Shown one piece after another: positions 25,444 through 35,087 of a DNA stretch of 64,000 bases. Source of the DNA: Microvirga sp. VF16 (GTDB lineage: Bacteria; Pseudomonadota; Alphaproteobacteria; Rhizobiales; Beijerinckiaceae); contig NZ_CP069356.1 of NCBI RefSeq assembly GCF_016864375.1, forward strand, positions 310,001 through 374,000, read 5' to 3'. Under the pieces are notes generated by a model. It searched no databases and had not been told where the DNA came from. It worked only from the letters and a program-made list of their open reading frames with translations. The position numbers and the translations under genes were made by a program. The first letter of the stretch is position 1; each line of letters starts with the position of its first letter.

Positions 25444-26451
25444 ATGATTGGCAAAACTTTATTCAGGGCGGCGGCCCTTCGGAAGCTTGCAGGAGCAGTA
25501 TTGCTCTCGGCGGGGCTCGTCGGGCTCGTTTCCCCGGGAGCGGCCCAGACCTATCCCACCCGCAACATCACCTTCGTGGTCGGCTATGCCGCGGGCGGAA
25601 CCGGCGATGTGATCGCGCGTCTGGTTGCGCAGAAGCTTTCCGAGTCTCTTGGCAAGTCCGTTGTGGTTGAAAACCGCGCCGGCGCCAGCGGCGGTATCGC
25701 CGCCAGTGGCGTGGCGCGCGCCGAGCCAGACGGACATACCATCCTCGTCGGACAAAGCGCTGAGATTGCAATCAACCCGCATCTCCTCAAGGGCCTCAAC
25801 TACAATCCCGATAAGGACCTCATGCCGGTCTCCCTCGGGGCCATTGTGCCGCTTGGATTGGTCGTGCCGGCCAAGTCGCCTTACTCGACCCTAGCGGAGC
25901 TCGTCGCCGGGACAAAGTCCTCCCAGAAGGGGCTCTCTTATGCTTCAGCCGGTGCAGGCACGCCAAGCCACTTCGCCGGCGAACTCCTCAGATTGAAGAC
26001 CCAAGGCAGCATGACCCATGTTCCCTACAAGGGGGCCGGCCCGGCACTGAACGACATCTTGGGCGGCCACGTCGACCTGTATTTCCCGGGACTTCCGGCC
26101 GCGATGCCGAACGTTAGGTCCGGCAACATGAAGCTTCTGGCGGTCTCATCGGAGAAGCGCAGCGCGAGTGCGCCCGATGTGCCGACCGTGGCCGAGGCGA
26201 TCAACGCACCGGGGTTCGACATCACGCTGTGGATTGGCTTCTTCGCGCCGCGCGGCACACCGAAAGACATCGTCACGCGCCTCAATGGGGAGATTAACAA
26301 GATCCTCGCCCAACCCGACATCAACGAACGACTTCTGTCGGAAGGTGCGGACGTGACGCCGATGTCCGTCGATCAGTTCTCCGCCTTCGTGAAAACCGAA
26401 AGCGAGAAGTACGCCCAGATCGCTAAACAGACCGGACTGAAAGCCGAGTGA
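25444..26451 (+). CDS. Tripartite tricarboxylate transporter receptor (TctC/Bug family)
   Basis: This 335-residue periplasmic binding protein has a signal peptide ending SPGAAQ, then TYPTRNITFVVGYAAGGTGDVIARL, the Bug-family signature with the AGGTGD ligand loop. Further markers are VVENRAGASGGIA and PYKGAGPALNDILGGHVDL. ATG 25444 has GGGAGGA upstream. There is no adjacent TctA/TctB, so it may be an extra receptor sharing the membrane pair at 30600-32681, or a sensor-type Bug protein. The only other receptor here (29588) is from a distinct subfamily. Confidence 0.88.
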   Translation: MIGKTLFRAAALRKLAGAVLLSAGLVGLVSPGAAQTYPTRNITFVVGYAAGGTGDVIARLVAQKLSESLGKSVVVENRAGASGGIAASGVARAEPDGHTILVGQSAEIAINPHLLKGLNYNPDKDLMPVSLGAIVPLGLVVPAKSPYSTLAELVAGTKSSQKGLSYASAGAGTPSHFAGELLRLKTQGSMTHVPYKGAGPALNDILGGHVDLYFPGLPAAMPNVRSGNMKLLAVSSEKRSASAPDVPTVAEAINAPGFDITLWIGFFAPRGTPKDIVTRLNGEINKILAQPDINERLLSEGADVTPMSVDQFSAFVKTESEKYAQIAKQTGLKAE

Positions 26452-26501
26452 CGCGAAGATCCGGCTTCATTGCCCAAAACCATTCTTGGAAGGCTGCTGA
26501 A

Positions 26502-27587
26502 ATGAAAATCCTTGTTCTCCCCGGTGATGGGATTGGCCCTGAAATCACCGCCGCCACGATCAAAGTGCTCCAGGTCGTCGACGTGCAGGTCGGTCTTGGC
26601 CTCAGCTTCGAGCAACATGACATCGGCCTGGCCTCGCTGAAGTCACAGGGTACGACTTTGCCTGACGCAATCATGGAGCGCATCCCGCAGATGGATGGTG
26701 TCATCCTCGGACCCGTGTCGCACTATGAGTATCCGTCACGACAGGAGGGCGGCATCAACCCTTCTGGCGAGCTTCGCGTCAAGTTCGAGCTCTATGCCAA
26801 CGTACGCCCCTGCCGCTCGCGCGAGGGGCTGACGATCTTGCGCAAGCCCATGGATTTGGTGATCGTCCGGGAGAACACGGAAGGATTTTACTCGGATCGC
26901 AACATGTTCGCAGGCAGCGGCGAATTCATGCCTGATCCCGACATGGCGTTCTCGATCCGCAAGATCACCGCCAAGGCCTCGTCGCGAGTGGCTCAGGCAG
27001 CCTTCGAATTGGCCCAGGGCCGGCGGAAGAAGGTCACCGCCGTCCATAAAGCCAACGTGGTCAAACTCTCGGACGGCCTCTTCCTACGCGAGGTCCGCAA
27101 AGTGGCCCAAGACTATCCGGACGTTCAGCTGGAGGAGTTGATCGTCGATGCGGCGGCCGCCCATCTCATCCGCACCCCTGACCGGTTTGACGTGATCGTC
27201 ACCACCAACATGTTCGGCGACATCCTCTCCGACGAGGCTTCGGAGTTGTCGGGAAGCCTTGGCTTGGGAGGGGCCATCAACGCAGGCGAGTCCGTCTGCG
27301 TCGCTCAGGCTCAGCATGGTTCCGCCCCTGACATCGCCGGAAAGAATATCGCCAATCCAACGTCGCTAATTCTGTCAGCTGCGATGCTCCTCGACTGGCG
27401 TGGGCGCCGCGATGACAACGAAAAGCTGAAGAAGGCGGCTGCTCTTCTCGAATCTGCCGTTGAGAGGGTCCTGGACAATCCGGCGACCCGCACGCGCGAC
27501 ATCGGAGGCTCACTCAACACCGATGCCTTCGCAGAGGCCGTGTGCACGGCCATCGCTGCCGAGAGCGGCTCCAACAAGGCAGCCTAA
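26502..27587 (+). CDS. Isopropylmalate/tartrate dehydrogenase-family protein
   Basis: This 361-residue beta-decarboxylating dehydrogenase carries LPGDGIGPEI at the N-terminus, RENTEGFYSDRN, the catalytic Lys region VHKANVVKLSDGLF, and the Mg-binding Asp in MFGDILSDEASEL. ATG 26502 follows GGAAGG at a short distance. The family includes isopropylmalate, tartrate, isocitrate and homoisocitrate dehydrogenases, which oxidise 2-hydroxy acids with NAD. RENTEGFYSDRN differs from the leucine-pathway loop, and the catabolic setting favours a tartrate- or malate-like substrate. Confidence 0.85.
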   Translation: MKILVLPGDGIGPEITAATIKVLQVVDVQVGLGLSFEQHDIGLASLKSQGTTLPDAIMERIPQMDGVILGPVSHYEYPSRQEGGINPSGELRVKFELYANVRPCRSREGLTILRKPMDLVIVRENTEGFYSDRNMFAGSGEFMPDPDMAFSIRKITAKASSRVAQAAFELAQGRRKKVTAVHKANVVKLSDGLFLREVRKVAQDYPDVQLEELIVDAAAAHLIRTPDRFDVIVTTNMFGDILSDEASELSGSLGLGGAINAGESVCVAQAQHGSAPDIAGKNIANPTSLILSAAMLLDWRGRRDDNEKLKKAAALLESAVERVLDNPATRTRDIGGSLNTDAFAEAVCTAIAAESGSNKAA

Positions 27588-27621
27588 GCCCGGCCAACGC
27601 TCCATTACGAGGAATCACAGA

Positions 27622-29019
27622 ATGATTGTTTCGATCAATCCAACGATCGGCAAGGAAATCGCCCGCTTCGAGGAGCATACGCCTGCTGAAGTCGACGCAG
27701 CATTGGCGGCCGCCGCGAAGGCACAGGCTGCCTGGCGCAAGGTTCCGATCACCGAACGCGTCACGCTGCTGAACCGCATGGCCGCGGCTTTGCGGGCCAG
27801 CAAGGACAAGTATGCCCGTATGATCACGGAGGAGATGGGCAAGCCGCTCGTCGAGTCCGAGGCCGAGATCGAGAAGTGTGCCTGGAATTGTGACTTCTAT
27901 GCCGAGCACGCTCCGCGTTACCTGGCGGACGAGCTGGTCGCCACGAATGCCTCGGAAAGCGCGATTGTCTATGACCCGCTTGGCATCGTTCTGACGATCA
28001 TGCCGTGGAACTACCCGTTCTGGCAGCTGTTCCGGTTTCTAGCGCCGGCGCTGGCCGCTGGCAACGGAGCAATCCTCAAGCATGCCAACAACGTGCCGCA
28101 GTGCGCTTTGGCCATTGAGGAGGTCGTGCGGGAGGCAGGCTGCCCCGATGGGCTGTTCCGCACCCTTCTGATCCAGCCCGATCAGGTCGCGGGCATCATC
28201 GCCGATGACAGAATTGCTGCCGTGACCTTGACCGGCTCAACCGAGGTCGGCGCCATTGTCGCCTCCCAGGCGGGCAAGGCGCTCAAGAAGCAGGTGCTCG
28301 AACTCGGGGGCTCCGATCCGTTCATCGTGCTCGCCGACGCGGATATCGAGGAAGCCGCCGCTGTTGCAGTCAAGGCCCGTTACATCAACGTCGGCCAGAG
28401 CTGCGTCAACGCCAAGCGCTTCATTGTCGAGGAGGCTGTCGCGGACCGGTTCATCGCCGCCTTCTGTGAGGGCGTCGGGAAGCTGAAGGTCGGTGATCCG
28501 ATGGAAGCCGACACGGCCATCGGCCCTATGGCCCGCGCCAACCTGCGTGCCGGCCTGCACGATCAGGTCAGGCGCACCCTGGATGCTGGCGCGACGCTGA
28601 AAATGGGCGGCGAGATCCTGGACGGGGACGGCTTCTATTATCCCCCGACGGTGATCGACCACGTCACGCCCGAGATGACTGCCTTCCGTGAGGAGACGTT
28701 CGGGCCGGTGGCCGCGGTCATTCGCGTGAAGAACGCCGATGAGGCGGTCAGGCTCGCCAACGACACCGAGTTCGGTCTGGGCGCTTCGCTCTGGACAAAG
28801 GATGTCGCAAAGGCCCGTGAGTTCGCGCGAGACATTGAAGCAGGCGCGGTCTTCATCAACGGCATGGTCGCCTCCCAGCCCGCGCTGCCCTTCGGCGGCA
28901 TCAAGCGGTCAGGCTATGGCCGCGAGCTCGGTGCCCTCGGGATCCGCGAGTTCACCAACAACAAGACGCTTTGGATCGGCCCCGCGAAGGTAGCGACCAA
29001 AGTCACCCAATCCGAATAA
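27622..29019 (+). CDS. NAD(P)-dependent succinate-semialdehyde-type dehydrogenase
   Basis: This 465-residue aldehyde dehydrogenase of the short SSADH (Sad/YneI) type shows IMPWNYPFWQLFR, the NAD-binding LTGSTEVG, the general base Glu in LELGGSDPF and the nucleophile Cys in NVGQSCVNAKR. The C-terminal FGGIKRSGYGRELG and FGLGASLW are also present. ATG 27622 lies after GAGGAAT. It would oxidise a semialdehyde from the dehydrogenase/lactonase steps to a central dicarboxylate such as succinate. Confidence 0.9.
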   Translation: MIVSINPTIGKEIARFEEHTPAEVDAALAAAAKAQAAWRKVPITERVTLLNRMAAALRASKDKYARMITEEMGKPLVESEAEIEKCAWNCDFYAEHAPRYLADELVATNASESAIVYDPLGIVLTIMPWNYPFWQLFRFLAPALAAGNGAILKHANNVPQCALAIEEVVREAGCPDGLFRTLLIQPDQVAGIIADDRIAAVTLTGSTEVGAIVASQAGKALKKQVLELGGSDPFIVLADADIEEAAAVAVKARYINVGQSCVNAKRFIVEEAVADRFIAAFCEGVGKLKVGDPMEADTAIGPMARANLRAGLHDQVRRTLDAGATLKMGGEILDGDGFYYPPTVIDHVTPEMTAFREETFGPVAAVIRVKNADEAVRLANDTEFGLGASLWTKDVAKAREFARDIEAGAVFINGMVASQPALPFGGIKRSGYGRELGALGIREFTNNKTLWIGPAKVATKVTQSE

Positions 29020-29041
29020 CTGGCTGCCAAGGACATCCACC

Positions 29042-29458
29042 ATGAGCAACACACAACCAACCGGCGCCATCCTGCGTCCTTCCGAGATCACCCCGCGCGA
29101 GCGGGGCGGCGGCGCCCGCACGACGCCGCTCGTCACCCGCAGGGTCGGGTCGACCAGCCTCATCAACGGCATCACGGCCTTCGAGGGCGGTGCCCAGATC
29201 CCGCTGCACAAGCACAACTGCGAGGAAAGCGTGATGATCCTCGAAGGGCACGCCATCGCGGTGATCGACGGGGTGGAGCATGCTCTCGGTCCGCTGGACA
29301 CCACCTGGATCCCGGCCGACGTCCCGCACTTCTTCAGGAACGCCTCGGACACCGAGCCGATGCGCATCTTCTGGACCTATGCGTCCGTGGACGCCACGCG
29401 GACCATCATCGCGACCGGCGACACGCGGACCATCGACGCCGAACACGGCGCCAAGTAG
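29042..29458 (+). CDS. Cupin-domain protein
   Basis: This 138-residue single cupin has the two metal-binding motifs: IPLHKHNCEESVMILEG (His, His, Glu) and VPHFFRNAS (second His). It likely binds a divalent metal and may act as a small isomerase, decarboxylase or sensor of the pathway substrate. AAGGA lies 8 nt before ATG 29042; the gene begins 22 bp after the dehydrogenase stop, so it belongs to the same transcript. Confidence 0.8.
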   Translation: MSNTQPTGAILRPSEITPRERGGGARTTPLVTRRVGSTSLINGITAFEGGAQIPLHKHNCEESVMILEGHAIAVIDGVEHALGPLDTTWIPADVPHFFRNASDTEPMRIFWTYASVDATRTIIATGDTRTIDAEHGAK

Positions 29459-29587
29459 GTCCTGCTCGACGGCGGCGCGGAAGCGGAATGCGTGCCGCCA
29501 GAACCATCCAAAACAACGACCCGGGGAGGACAACCGCCGGGCACATGATCAGCAAACTTGTAAAATGTTCAGAGAGGAAACACTGAA

Positions 29588-30562
29588 ATGACGTCGATCT
29601 ACCGCCGTTCGTTCTCGAAGTTCATGGCCGTCACGGCAGCCGCCATCATGCTTGGGGCCGGGGCTGCCCAAGCGGAAGTCAAGGGCCTTGAGATCATGGC
29701 GCCGAGCGGACCCGGCAGCGGCTACGACCAGCTCGCCCGCACCATCCAGACCGTCCTTCAGGACGAGAAGCTCGCTTCGGGCATTCAGGTGCAAAACGTC
29801 GCCGGCGGCGGCGGCACCGTCGGGCTGTCGCAGTACGTCACGGGCAAGAAGCGCAATCCCACCATCATGATCGTCGGCTTCGCCCTCGTCGGTGGTGTTC
29901 TGACCACGAAGTCCGCCATCACGTTGGATCAGACGACCCCCGTGGCCCGGCTCATGGGCGAGTCCGACGTGATCGTCGTGCCTGCGAACTCCGACATCAA
30001 GACGATAGCGGACCTCGTCGCCAAAATGAAAGCGAACCCGGGATCGGTATCCTGGGCCGGCGGCTCTATCGGCGGCTTCGACCACGTGCTGGTCGGCCTC
30101 ATCGCGAAGGCTGCCGGCGTCGACCCCACGAAGGTCAACTACGTCGTGCACGCTGGCGGCGGTGAGGTGATGGCCTCCACCCTGGGTGGGCATGCGACGG
30201 TCGGCGTGAGCGGCGTCGAGGAGTTCCGTCCGCAAATTCAGGCTGGCCAAGTCCGCGCCCTTGCCATCTCGGCGGACAAGCGCATCCCAGGGTTCGACGT
30301 GCCCACCCTGAAGGAGGCCGGCGTGGATGTCTCGTTGGTCAACTGGCGCGGGATCATGACCCACCCGGAAACCCGTGAGGTGGACAAGAAGGCGATCTCG
30401 GAGATGCTCGCGACCATGGTCAAGAGCCCGGCGTGGAAGGCAGCGCTGGAAAAGCGCGGTTGGATCGACACCTACCAGCCCACCGCGGAGTTCGGCCCGT
30501 TCCTCAAGCAGCAGCAGCAGCAGATCGAGGGCGCCCTGAAGGATGCCGGCATCCTGAAGTGA
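29588..30562 (+). CDS. tctC: Tripartite tricarboxylate transporter substrate-binding protein (TctC)
   Basis: This 324-residue receptor has a signal peptide (cleavage near GAAQA) and the TctC-type start LEIMAPSGPGSGYDQLARTIQ. Ligand loops are VQNVAGGGGTVGLSQYV and SWAGGSIGGFDHVLV. It is distinct from the Bug-type receptor at 25444 and lies directly before TctB and TctA, so it is their cognate receptor. GAGAGGAA precedes ATG 29588. The likely ligand is a di- or tricarboxylate. Confidence 0.9.
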   Translation: MTSIYRRSFSKFMAVTAAAIMLGAGAAQAEVKGLEIMAPSGPGSGYDQLARTIQTVLQDEKLASGIQVQNVAGGGGTVGLSQYVTGKKRNPTIMIVGFALVGGVLTTKSAITLDQTTPVARLMGESDVIVVPANSDIKTIADLVAKMKANPGSVSWAGGSIGGFDHVLVGLIAKAAGVDPTKVNYVVHAGGGEVMASTLGGHATVGVSGVEEFRPQIQAGQVRALAISADKRIPGFDVPTLKEAGVDVSLVNWRGIMTHPETREVDKKAISEMLATMVKSPAWKAALEKRGWIDTYQPTAEFGPFLKQQQQQIEGALKDAGILK

Positions 30563-30599
30563 TGCCAAACCGCCGCGAGCCCATGGGGAGATGAGAGCG

Positions 30600-31097
30600 A
30601 TGACAACGGAACGAAGCCTTCGTCGGGGTGAGATCGTGCTGGGGTTGGGGGTGCTCGCCCTCGGATTGTTCGTCGCGATCCAGACGTGGTCGATGCCCGA
30701 GACGGTGGCATCGTCCGCGGTTGGTCCCAAGCTCTTCCCGGGGCTCGTGGCGACCGGGCTGATCGTGGTCGGGCTGAGCCTCCTTCGGGAGGCGCTGGCC
30801 GGCCACATCGCCCACGAAGGAGGCCTGGAACTCGACTGGCCAGCGGTGGCTCTGGTTGCCGGAGCGTTGGTCCTTCAGATCCTGCTTCTGGAAGCTGTCG
30901 GCTGGATCCCCGCAGGCACTTTGCTCTTCATGCTGGTGGCCCGCGCCTTTGGCAGCCGGCGGCATGTTCTCAATGCGGCGTTCGGGCTTGCGCTCACCGC
31001 ACTGACCTTCGCCGTCTTTGACTACGGCCTTGATCTGAACCTCCCCACAGGCTCGTTGTTTGAGCGGGTGCTGGGTTCGGGCGAGGCTACCGAGTGA
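30600..31097 (+). CDS. tctB: Tripartite tricarboxylate transporter small membrane subunit (TctB)
   Basis: This protein of about 165 residues has four hydrophobic segments (GLGVLALGLFVAIQTW; LFPGLVATGLIVVGLSL; WPAVALVAGALVLQILLL; ALTALTFAVFDYGL), typical of TctB. ATG 30600 is chosen over 30591 because GGGGAG sits 9 nt before it but directly abuts the other. It works with the large subunit TctA in the inner membrane. Confidence 0.88.
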   Translation: MTTERSLRRGEIVLGLGVLALGLFVAIQTWSMPETVASSAVGPKLFPGLVATGLIVVGLSLLREALAGHIAHEGGLELDWPAVALVAGALVLQILLLEAVGWIPAGTLLFMLVARAFGSRRHVLNAAFGLALTALTFAVFDYGLDLNLPTGSLFERVLGSGEATE

Positions 31098-31169
31098 CAT
31101 TTTGTTGATCCATTCGGGCGGACCGTCTCGCCGGTCCGAAGCCGCAAAACGCATTCAAGGGCATTACCT

Positions 31170-32681
31170 ATGGAAACGCTCGCAGCCTTGGGCCATGGCT
31201 TCTCCGTCGCCCTGACGCCTTACAACCTGTTGTGGTCCGCCGTCGGCGTGACGGTCGGGACGGCCATCGGCGTGCTGCCGGGCATCGGGCCTGCCCTGAC
31301 GGTCGCCCTGCTCCTGCCCGTCACCTACAATCTTGAGCCGACCAGCGCCTTCATCATGTTCGCGGGCATCTACTACGGCGCCATGTATGGCGGATCGACA
31401 ACCTCCATCCTCCTCAACACGCCGGGCGAGTCAGGTTCGATTGTCACCGCGCTCGACGGGCACGCGATGGCCAAGAAAGGACGTGGAGCGCAGGCGCTTG
31501 CCACGGCCGCCATCGGGTCGTTCGTGGCCGGGACCATCGCCACAGGCGCCTTGACGTTTGTCGCACCCCTGATGGTCAAACTCGCGTTGATGTTCGGGCC
31601 GGCCGAGTACTTCGCCCTCATGGTCCTGGCGCTGACCACAGTCACTGCGGTGCTGGGCGACTCGCTTCCCCGGGGTCTTGCAAGTCTGTTCATCGGCCTC
31701 GCGTTGGGTCTCGTGGGCATCGACCTGCAGACCGGCCAGGCACGCTTCACGCTGGGCATCGCCGAACTTCTGGATGGCATCGACGTCGTGGTCGTCGCCG
31801 TGGGACTGTTCGCCGTCGGGGAAACCCTGTTTGCGGTTTCGCGCCATCGCTTCGAGAAGGAAGAGATGTACGCCCTGAAGGGCTCCAAGTGGATGAGCTG
31901 CGAGGATTGGAGCCGCTCCTGGAAGCCATGGCTTCGCGGCACCCTGCTGGGCTTTCCGATTGGTGCGTTGCCGGCCGGCGGAAGCGAGATCCCGACCTTC
32001 CTGTCCTACCTGACCGAAAAGAGGCTGTCGAAGCATCCGGAGGAATTCGGGCATGGCGCCATCGAGGCCGTTGCCGGTCCGGAAGCGGCCAACAACGCTT
32101 CGGCCGCAGGGGTTTTGGCCCCGCTGCTGGCGCTCGGCCTGCCGACCTCCGCCACGGCCGCCATCATGCTGGCTGCCTTCCAGCAATACGGCATCCAGCC
32201 CGGACCGCTGCTGTTCGACAGCAATCCCACGCTCGTGTGGGGCCTGATCGCCAGCCTCTATATCGGCAACGTGCTGCTGCTGGTGCTGAACCTGCCGATG
32301 GCCGGTGTGTGGGTGAAGCTCCTCGAAATCCCGAGGCCGTGGCTTTATGCAGGCATCCTGATCTTCGCGACCATGGGCGCCTATACCCTCAACAACAACT
32401 TGGTCGACCTCGTGATCCTGTGGGTGATCGGCCTCCTTGGCTTCGGGATGCGCGTGCTCGACGTGCCGGTTGCGCCATGCGTCGTCGGCCTGATCCTAGG
32501 TCCTCTGGCGGAGCAGCAATTCCGCCGCGCGCTGACCATCAGCCAGGGTGACCTCAGCGTGTTCGTCACCCACCCGATCGCGCTGTCCCTGCTCGTGATC
32601 GCCGCTCTGCTGGTGCTGATCCCAGTGATCCTGCGCAGCCGCCGGGTCGGCGATCCCGAAGGCACGGCGACATCGCACTGA
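31170..32681 (+). CDS. tctA: Tripartite tricarboxylate transporter large permease (TctA)
   Basis: This 503-residue TctA permease has about twelve membrane segments. Signature stretches are [20 protein letters not shown], the glycine-rich [20 protein letters not shown] near residue 60, and [19 protein letters not shown] near 265, the second half of the internal duplication. AAGGG precedes ATG 31170. With TctB and the receptor at 29588 it forms a complete cation-coupled carboxylate importer. Confidence 0.93.
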   Translation: METLAALGHGFSVALTPYNLLWSAVGVTVGTAIGVLPGIGPALTVALLLPVTYNLEPTSAFIMFAGIYYGAMYGGSTTSILLNTPGESGSIVTALDGHAMAKKGRGAQALATAAIGSFVAGTIATGALTFVAPLMVKLALMFGPAEYFALMVLALTTVTAVLGDSLPRGLASLFIGLALGLVGIDLQTGQARFTLGIAELLDGIDVVVVAVGLFAVGETLFAVSRHRFEKEEMYALKGSKWMSCEDWSRSWKPWLRGTLLGFPIGALPAGGSEIPTFLSYLTEKRLSKHPEEFGHGAIEAVAGPEAANNASAAGVLAPLLALGLPTSATAAIMLAAFQQYGIQPGPLLFDSNPTLVWGLIASLYIGNVLLLVLNLPMAGVWVKLLEIPRPWLYAGILIFATMGAYTLNNNLVDLVILWVIGLLGFGMRVLDVPVAPCVVGLILGPLAEQQFRRALTISQGDLSVFVTHPIALSLLVIAALLVLIPVILRSRRVGDPEGTATSH

Positions 32682-32761
32682 CATTCCCTGCCTGCTCAAG
32701 CCGCGGGTGCAGCGGCAGGCCACAAGACCATTCGTTACCGAACAGATTTGAGAGCAGAGAT

Positions 32762-33856
32762 ATGACGAGCAACAACCTGGTTTCAGGCGACCGCCTCCGC
32801 GATTTCGCGACAGCCGTCTATGCATCCACGGGCATGCCGCAGGCCGATGCCCGGCTGGCCGCCGACACCCTTGTTCAGGCCGACCTCTGGGGGCATCAGT
32901 CCCACGGCGTCATGCGCCTGTCCTGGTATACGGCCCGTCTCAGGGCGGGTGTCGTCAAGCCTGTCGCCGAGCCTGAGTTCGTTACGGACGCCGGCGCTGT
33001 GGCGGTGCTGGATGGACGAGATGGAATGGGTCAGGTTCTGACGGCGCTGGCCGCGCGGGATGCCATTCGCCGGGCAAAGGCCCACGGGGTTGGCGTTGTG
33101 GCGCTGCGCAACTCCAACCATTTCGGCACGGCGATGTATTTCACGCTGATGGCAGCCGCCGAGGGATGCGTGGCGTTCCTCTCTACCAACGCAAGCCCTG
33201 CCATGGCCCCCTGGGGAGGGCGGGAGAAGACCGTCGGGACCAATCCCTGGTCGTGGGCCGCCCCCGCCGGCCGGCACGCGCCGATGGTTCTGGATATCGC
33301 CAACACCGCCGTGGCCCGGGGCAAGATCTATCTGGCCCGGCAGAAGGGTCTTCCCATTCCAACCGGGTGGGCCATCAACGCGGACGGGGAGCCGACCACC
33401 GATCCGGTCGAGGCCCTGCGTGGCGTCACGCTGCCGATGGCCGAGCACAAGGGGTATGCCATCTCGGTCATGATGGACATGCTCTCGGGCATTCTGAGCG
33501 GAAGCCAGTTCGGCAAAGGGGTGACTGGTCCCTACCAGGCCGAGCATCCCGGCGGCGTCGGGCATCTCATGATCGTCATGAACATCGAGGCCTTCCAGCC
33601 GCTGCAGGAATTCAACGGCCGGATGGAAGAGCTCATTTCCGAGTTGAAGTCCGTGCCTCTGGCCAAAGGTTTCGACGAGGTCGTGTATCCGGGCGAGTTG
33701 GAGGCCCGGAACGACGCTAGGAACCGTCGCGCGGGACTTCGTCTTCCTGACGATACGATCACCGATCTCGTCGATCTGGCACGGAAGACCGGCACCGAGT
33801 CTATGCTGCCGTTCGACAGAGCGATCATCGAAGCGCACCAATCCGTTGCAGGCTAA
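32762..33856 (+). CDS. Malate/lactate/ureidoglycolate dehydrogenase-family (Ldh_2) oxidoreductase
   Basis: This 364-residue NAD(P)-dependent enzyme of the Ldh_2/YlbC/ComC family shows the catalytic-His region LWGHQSHGVMRL, NSNHFGTAMYF, EKTVGTNPWSWAAP and VLDIANTAVARGK. Family members oxidise 2-hydroxy acids such as malate, lactate, sulfolactate, ureidoglycolate or 2,3-diketogulonate. It follows the transporter by 80 bp and is likely in the same transcript. It gives the island a second 2-hydroxy-acid oxidation step. Confidence 0.87.
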   Translation: MTSNNLVSGDRLRDFATAVYASTGMPQADARLAADTLVQADLWGHQSHGVMRLSWYTARLRAGVVKPVAEPEFVTDAGAVAVLDGRDGMGQVLTALAARDAIRRAKAHGVGVVALRNSNHFGTAMYFTLMAAAEGCVAFLSTNASPAMAPWGGREKTVGTNPWSWAAPAGRHAPMVLDIANTAVARGKIYLARQKGLPIPTGWAINADGEPTTDPVEALRGVTLPMAEHKGYAISVMMDMLSGILSGSQFGKGVTGPYQAEHPGGVGHLMIVMNIEAFQPLQEFNGRMEELISELKSVPLAKGFDEVVYPGELEARNDARNRRAGLRLPDDTITDLVDLARKTGTESMLPFDRAIIEAHQSVAG

Positions 33857-33873
33857 AGGACGGGGCTCCTTCG

Positions 33874-34650
33874 ATGATTCGATACAGTGCACACTTGGGC
33901 TACCTGTTTGCAGAGATGCCACTGGAGAAGCGGTTCGCGGCGGCACGCCAAGCCGGTTTCATAGAGGTGGAGCATCCAAGTCCCTATGGCCTGCCGGCGG
34001 AGCGGGTAAGGAGCCTCTGTGAGGAGCATGGGTTGACCTTTGCCCAAATGGCACTTCCGGCAGGGGATGCCAGCCGTGGAGAGAAGGGCATCGCGTGCCT
34101 CCCGGGCCGAGAGCTGGATTTCGAGGCCAGTGTCAGGAAGGGCCTCGACTACGCTATGCAGATCGGCAGCCGCTTCGTCCATGTCATGTCTGGTGTCCTG
34201 CCCAACGACATGAACCGGGAGGAGGTCTGGCCGACCTACCTCCGGAACGTGGAGTCAGCCTGCAAGGCTGCCGAGGCAGCCCGGATGTCGGTATTGATCG
34301 AGCCCATCGGCGCGGCCACCCTCGCCAATTACATGATGGACGATCCCTATCTTGCGTTGCAGGCGATCGAGGAGATTGGAGCGCCCAATCTTTCCATGCT
34401 GTTTGATGCATTTCATGCGGCGAACGCAGGGATTGATCCGGTTGCCTTCGTCCAGGAGCACCACGGCCGCATCGCCCACGTTCACATTGCCGATCATCCT
34501 GGCCGGCACGAGCCAGGGACCGGGACCATCGACTTTGGCGGTCTGTTTGAAGCGCTCGACGCAGCAAACTACGCGGGGTCGATTGGGCTTGAATATATGC
34601 CGGCGGCCACGACGGAGGCAGGGCTTGGTTGGAGGAACAGCTTCCAGTGA
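33874..34650 (+). CDS. Hydroxypyruvate isomerase-like / sugar phosphate isomerase TIM barrel
   Basis: This 258-residue AP-endonuclease-2-type TIM barrel has the hydroxypyruvate isomerase (Hyi) outline: LGYLFAEMPLEKRFAAARQAGFIEVEHP at the start, Glu in VLIEPIG, Asp/His in MLFDAFHAA, His in HVHIADHPGRHEPGTG and terminal Glu in GLEYMP. These are the metal-binding and catalytic positions of the family. It starts 17 bp after the Ldh-type gene. It probably interconverts hydroxypyruvate with tartronate semialdehyde or an analogous aldose/ketose pair. Confidence 0.83.
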   Translation: MIRYSAHLGYLFAEMPLEKRFAAARQAGFIEVEHPSPYGLPAERVRSLCEEHGLTFAQMALPAGDASRGEKGIACLPGRELDFEASVRKGLDYAMQIGSRFVHVMSGVLPNDMNREEVWPTYLRNVESACKAAEAARMSVLIEPIGAATLANYMMDDPYLALQAIEEIGAPNLSMLFDAFHAANAGIDPVAFVQEHHGRIAHVHIADHPGRHEPGTGTIDFGGLFEALDAANYAGSIGLEYMPAATTEAGLGWRNSFQ

Positions 34651-34714
34651 AGGTGTCGCTGCCGATGTCACCGGGGTACTCATCTCAACACTGACCACAT
34701 AGGGAGAATTCAAC

Positions 34715-35014
34715 GTGATCTGGGAAGTGGCGGCGATCACCGTCAAGGCGGGAATGGAGTCCGAGTTCGAGGCAGGCGTGGCCAAGGCGGCTCCGGTGTT
34801 TCAGAAGGCCAGGGGGTGCAGGAGCCTGAAGCTCCATCGCTCGATTGAGAACTCCAGCAACTACCGGCTCGTCGTCGGCTGGGACACGGTGGAGGACCAC
34901 ATGGTTCACTTCCGAAACTCGGAGGGATTTGCCGAGTGGCGAAAGCTGGTCTCGCACTGCTTCGAGGCTCCGCCCGTGGTTGAGCATACGTCCGAAGTGC
35001 TCACCGGGTTCTGA
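34715..35014 (+). CDS. Antibiotic biosynthesis monooxygenase (ABM) domain protein
   Basis: This 99-residue ferredoxin-like ABM fold reads IWEVAAITVKAGMESEFE at the start and GCRSLKLHRSIENSSNYRLVVGWDTVEDH in the middle, the usual strand-helix order. It starts with GTG 34715 behind AGGGAGAA. Such proteins include cofactor-free monooxygenases and heme-degrading enzymes, but many have unknown roles. Its position at the end of the island suggests an auxiliary function. Confidence 0.78.
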   Translation: MIWEVAAITVKAGMESEFEAGVAKAAPVFQKARGCRSLKLHRSIENSSNYRLVVGWDTVEDHMVHFRNSEGFAEWRKLVSHCFEAPPVVEHTSEVLTGF

Positions 35015-35087
35015 GCGAACGCCATCTCAAGGCCTTGTTGCCGTGGTGCAGCCGGACAACTGCATCATGACTGACGGGAGGAGCCGC

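Noticed and set aside
29549-30808. 419-codon minus-strand open frame
   Set aside because: Antisense to the TctC and TctB genes, which carry signal peptide and membrane features.
32783-33946. 387-codon minus-strand open frame
   Set aside because: Antisense to the Ldh-type dehydrogenase with clear family motifs.
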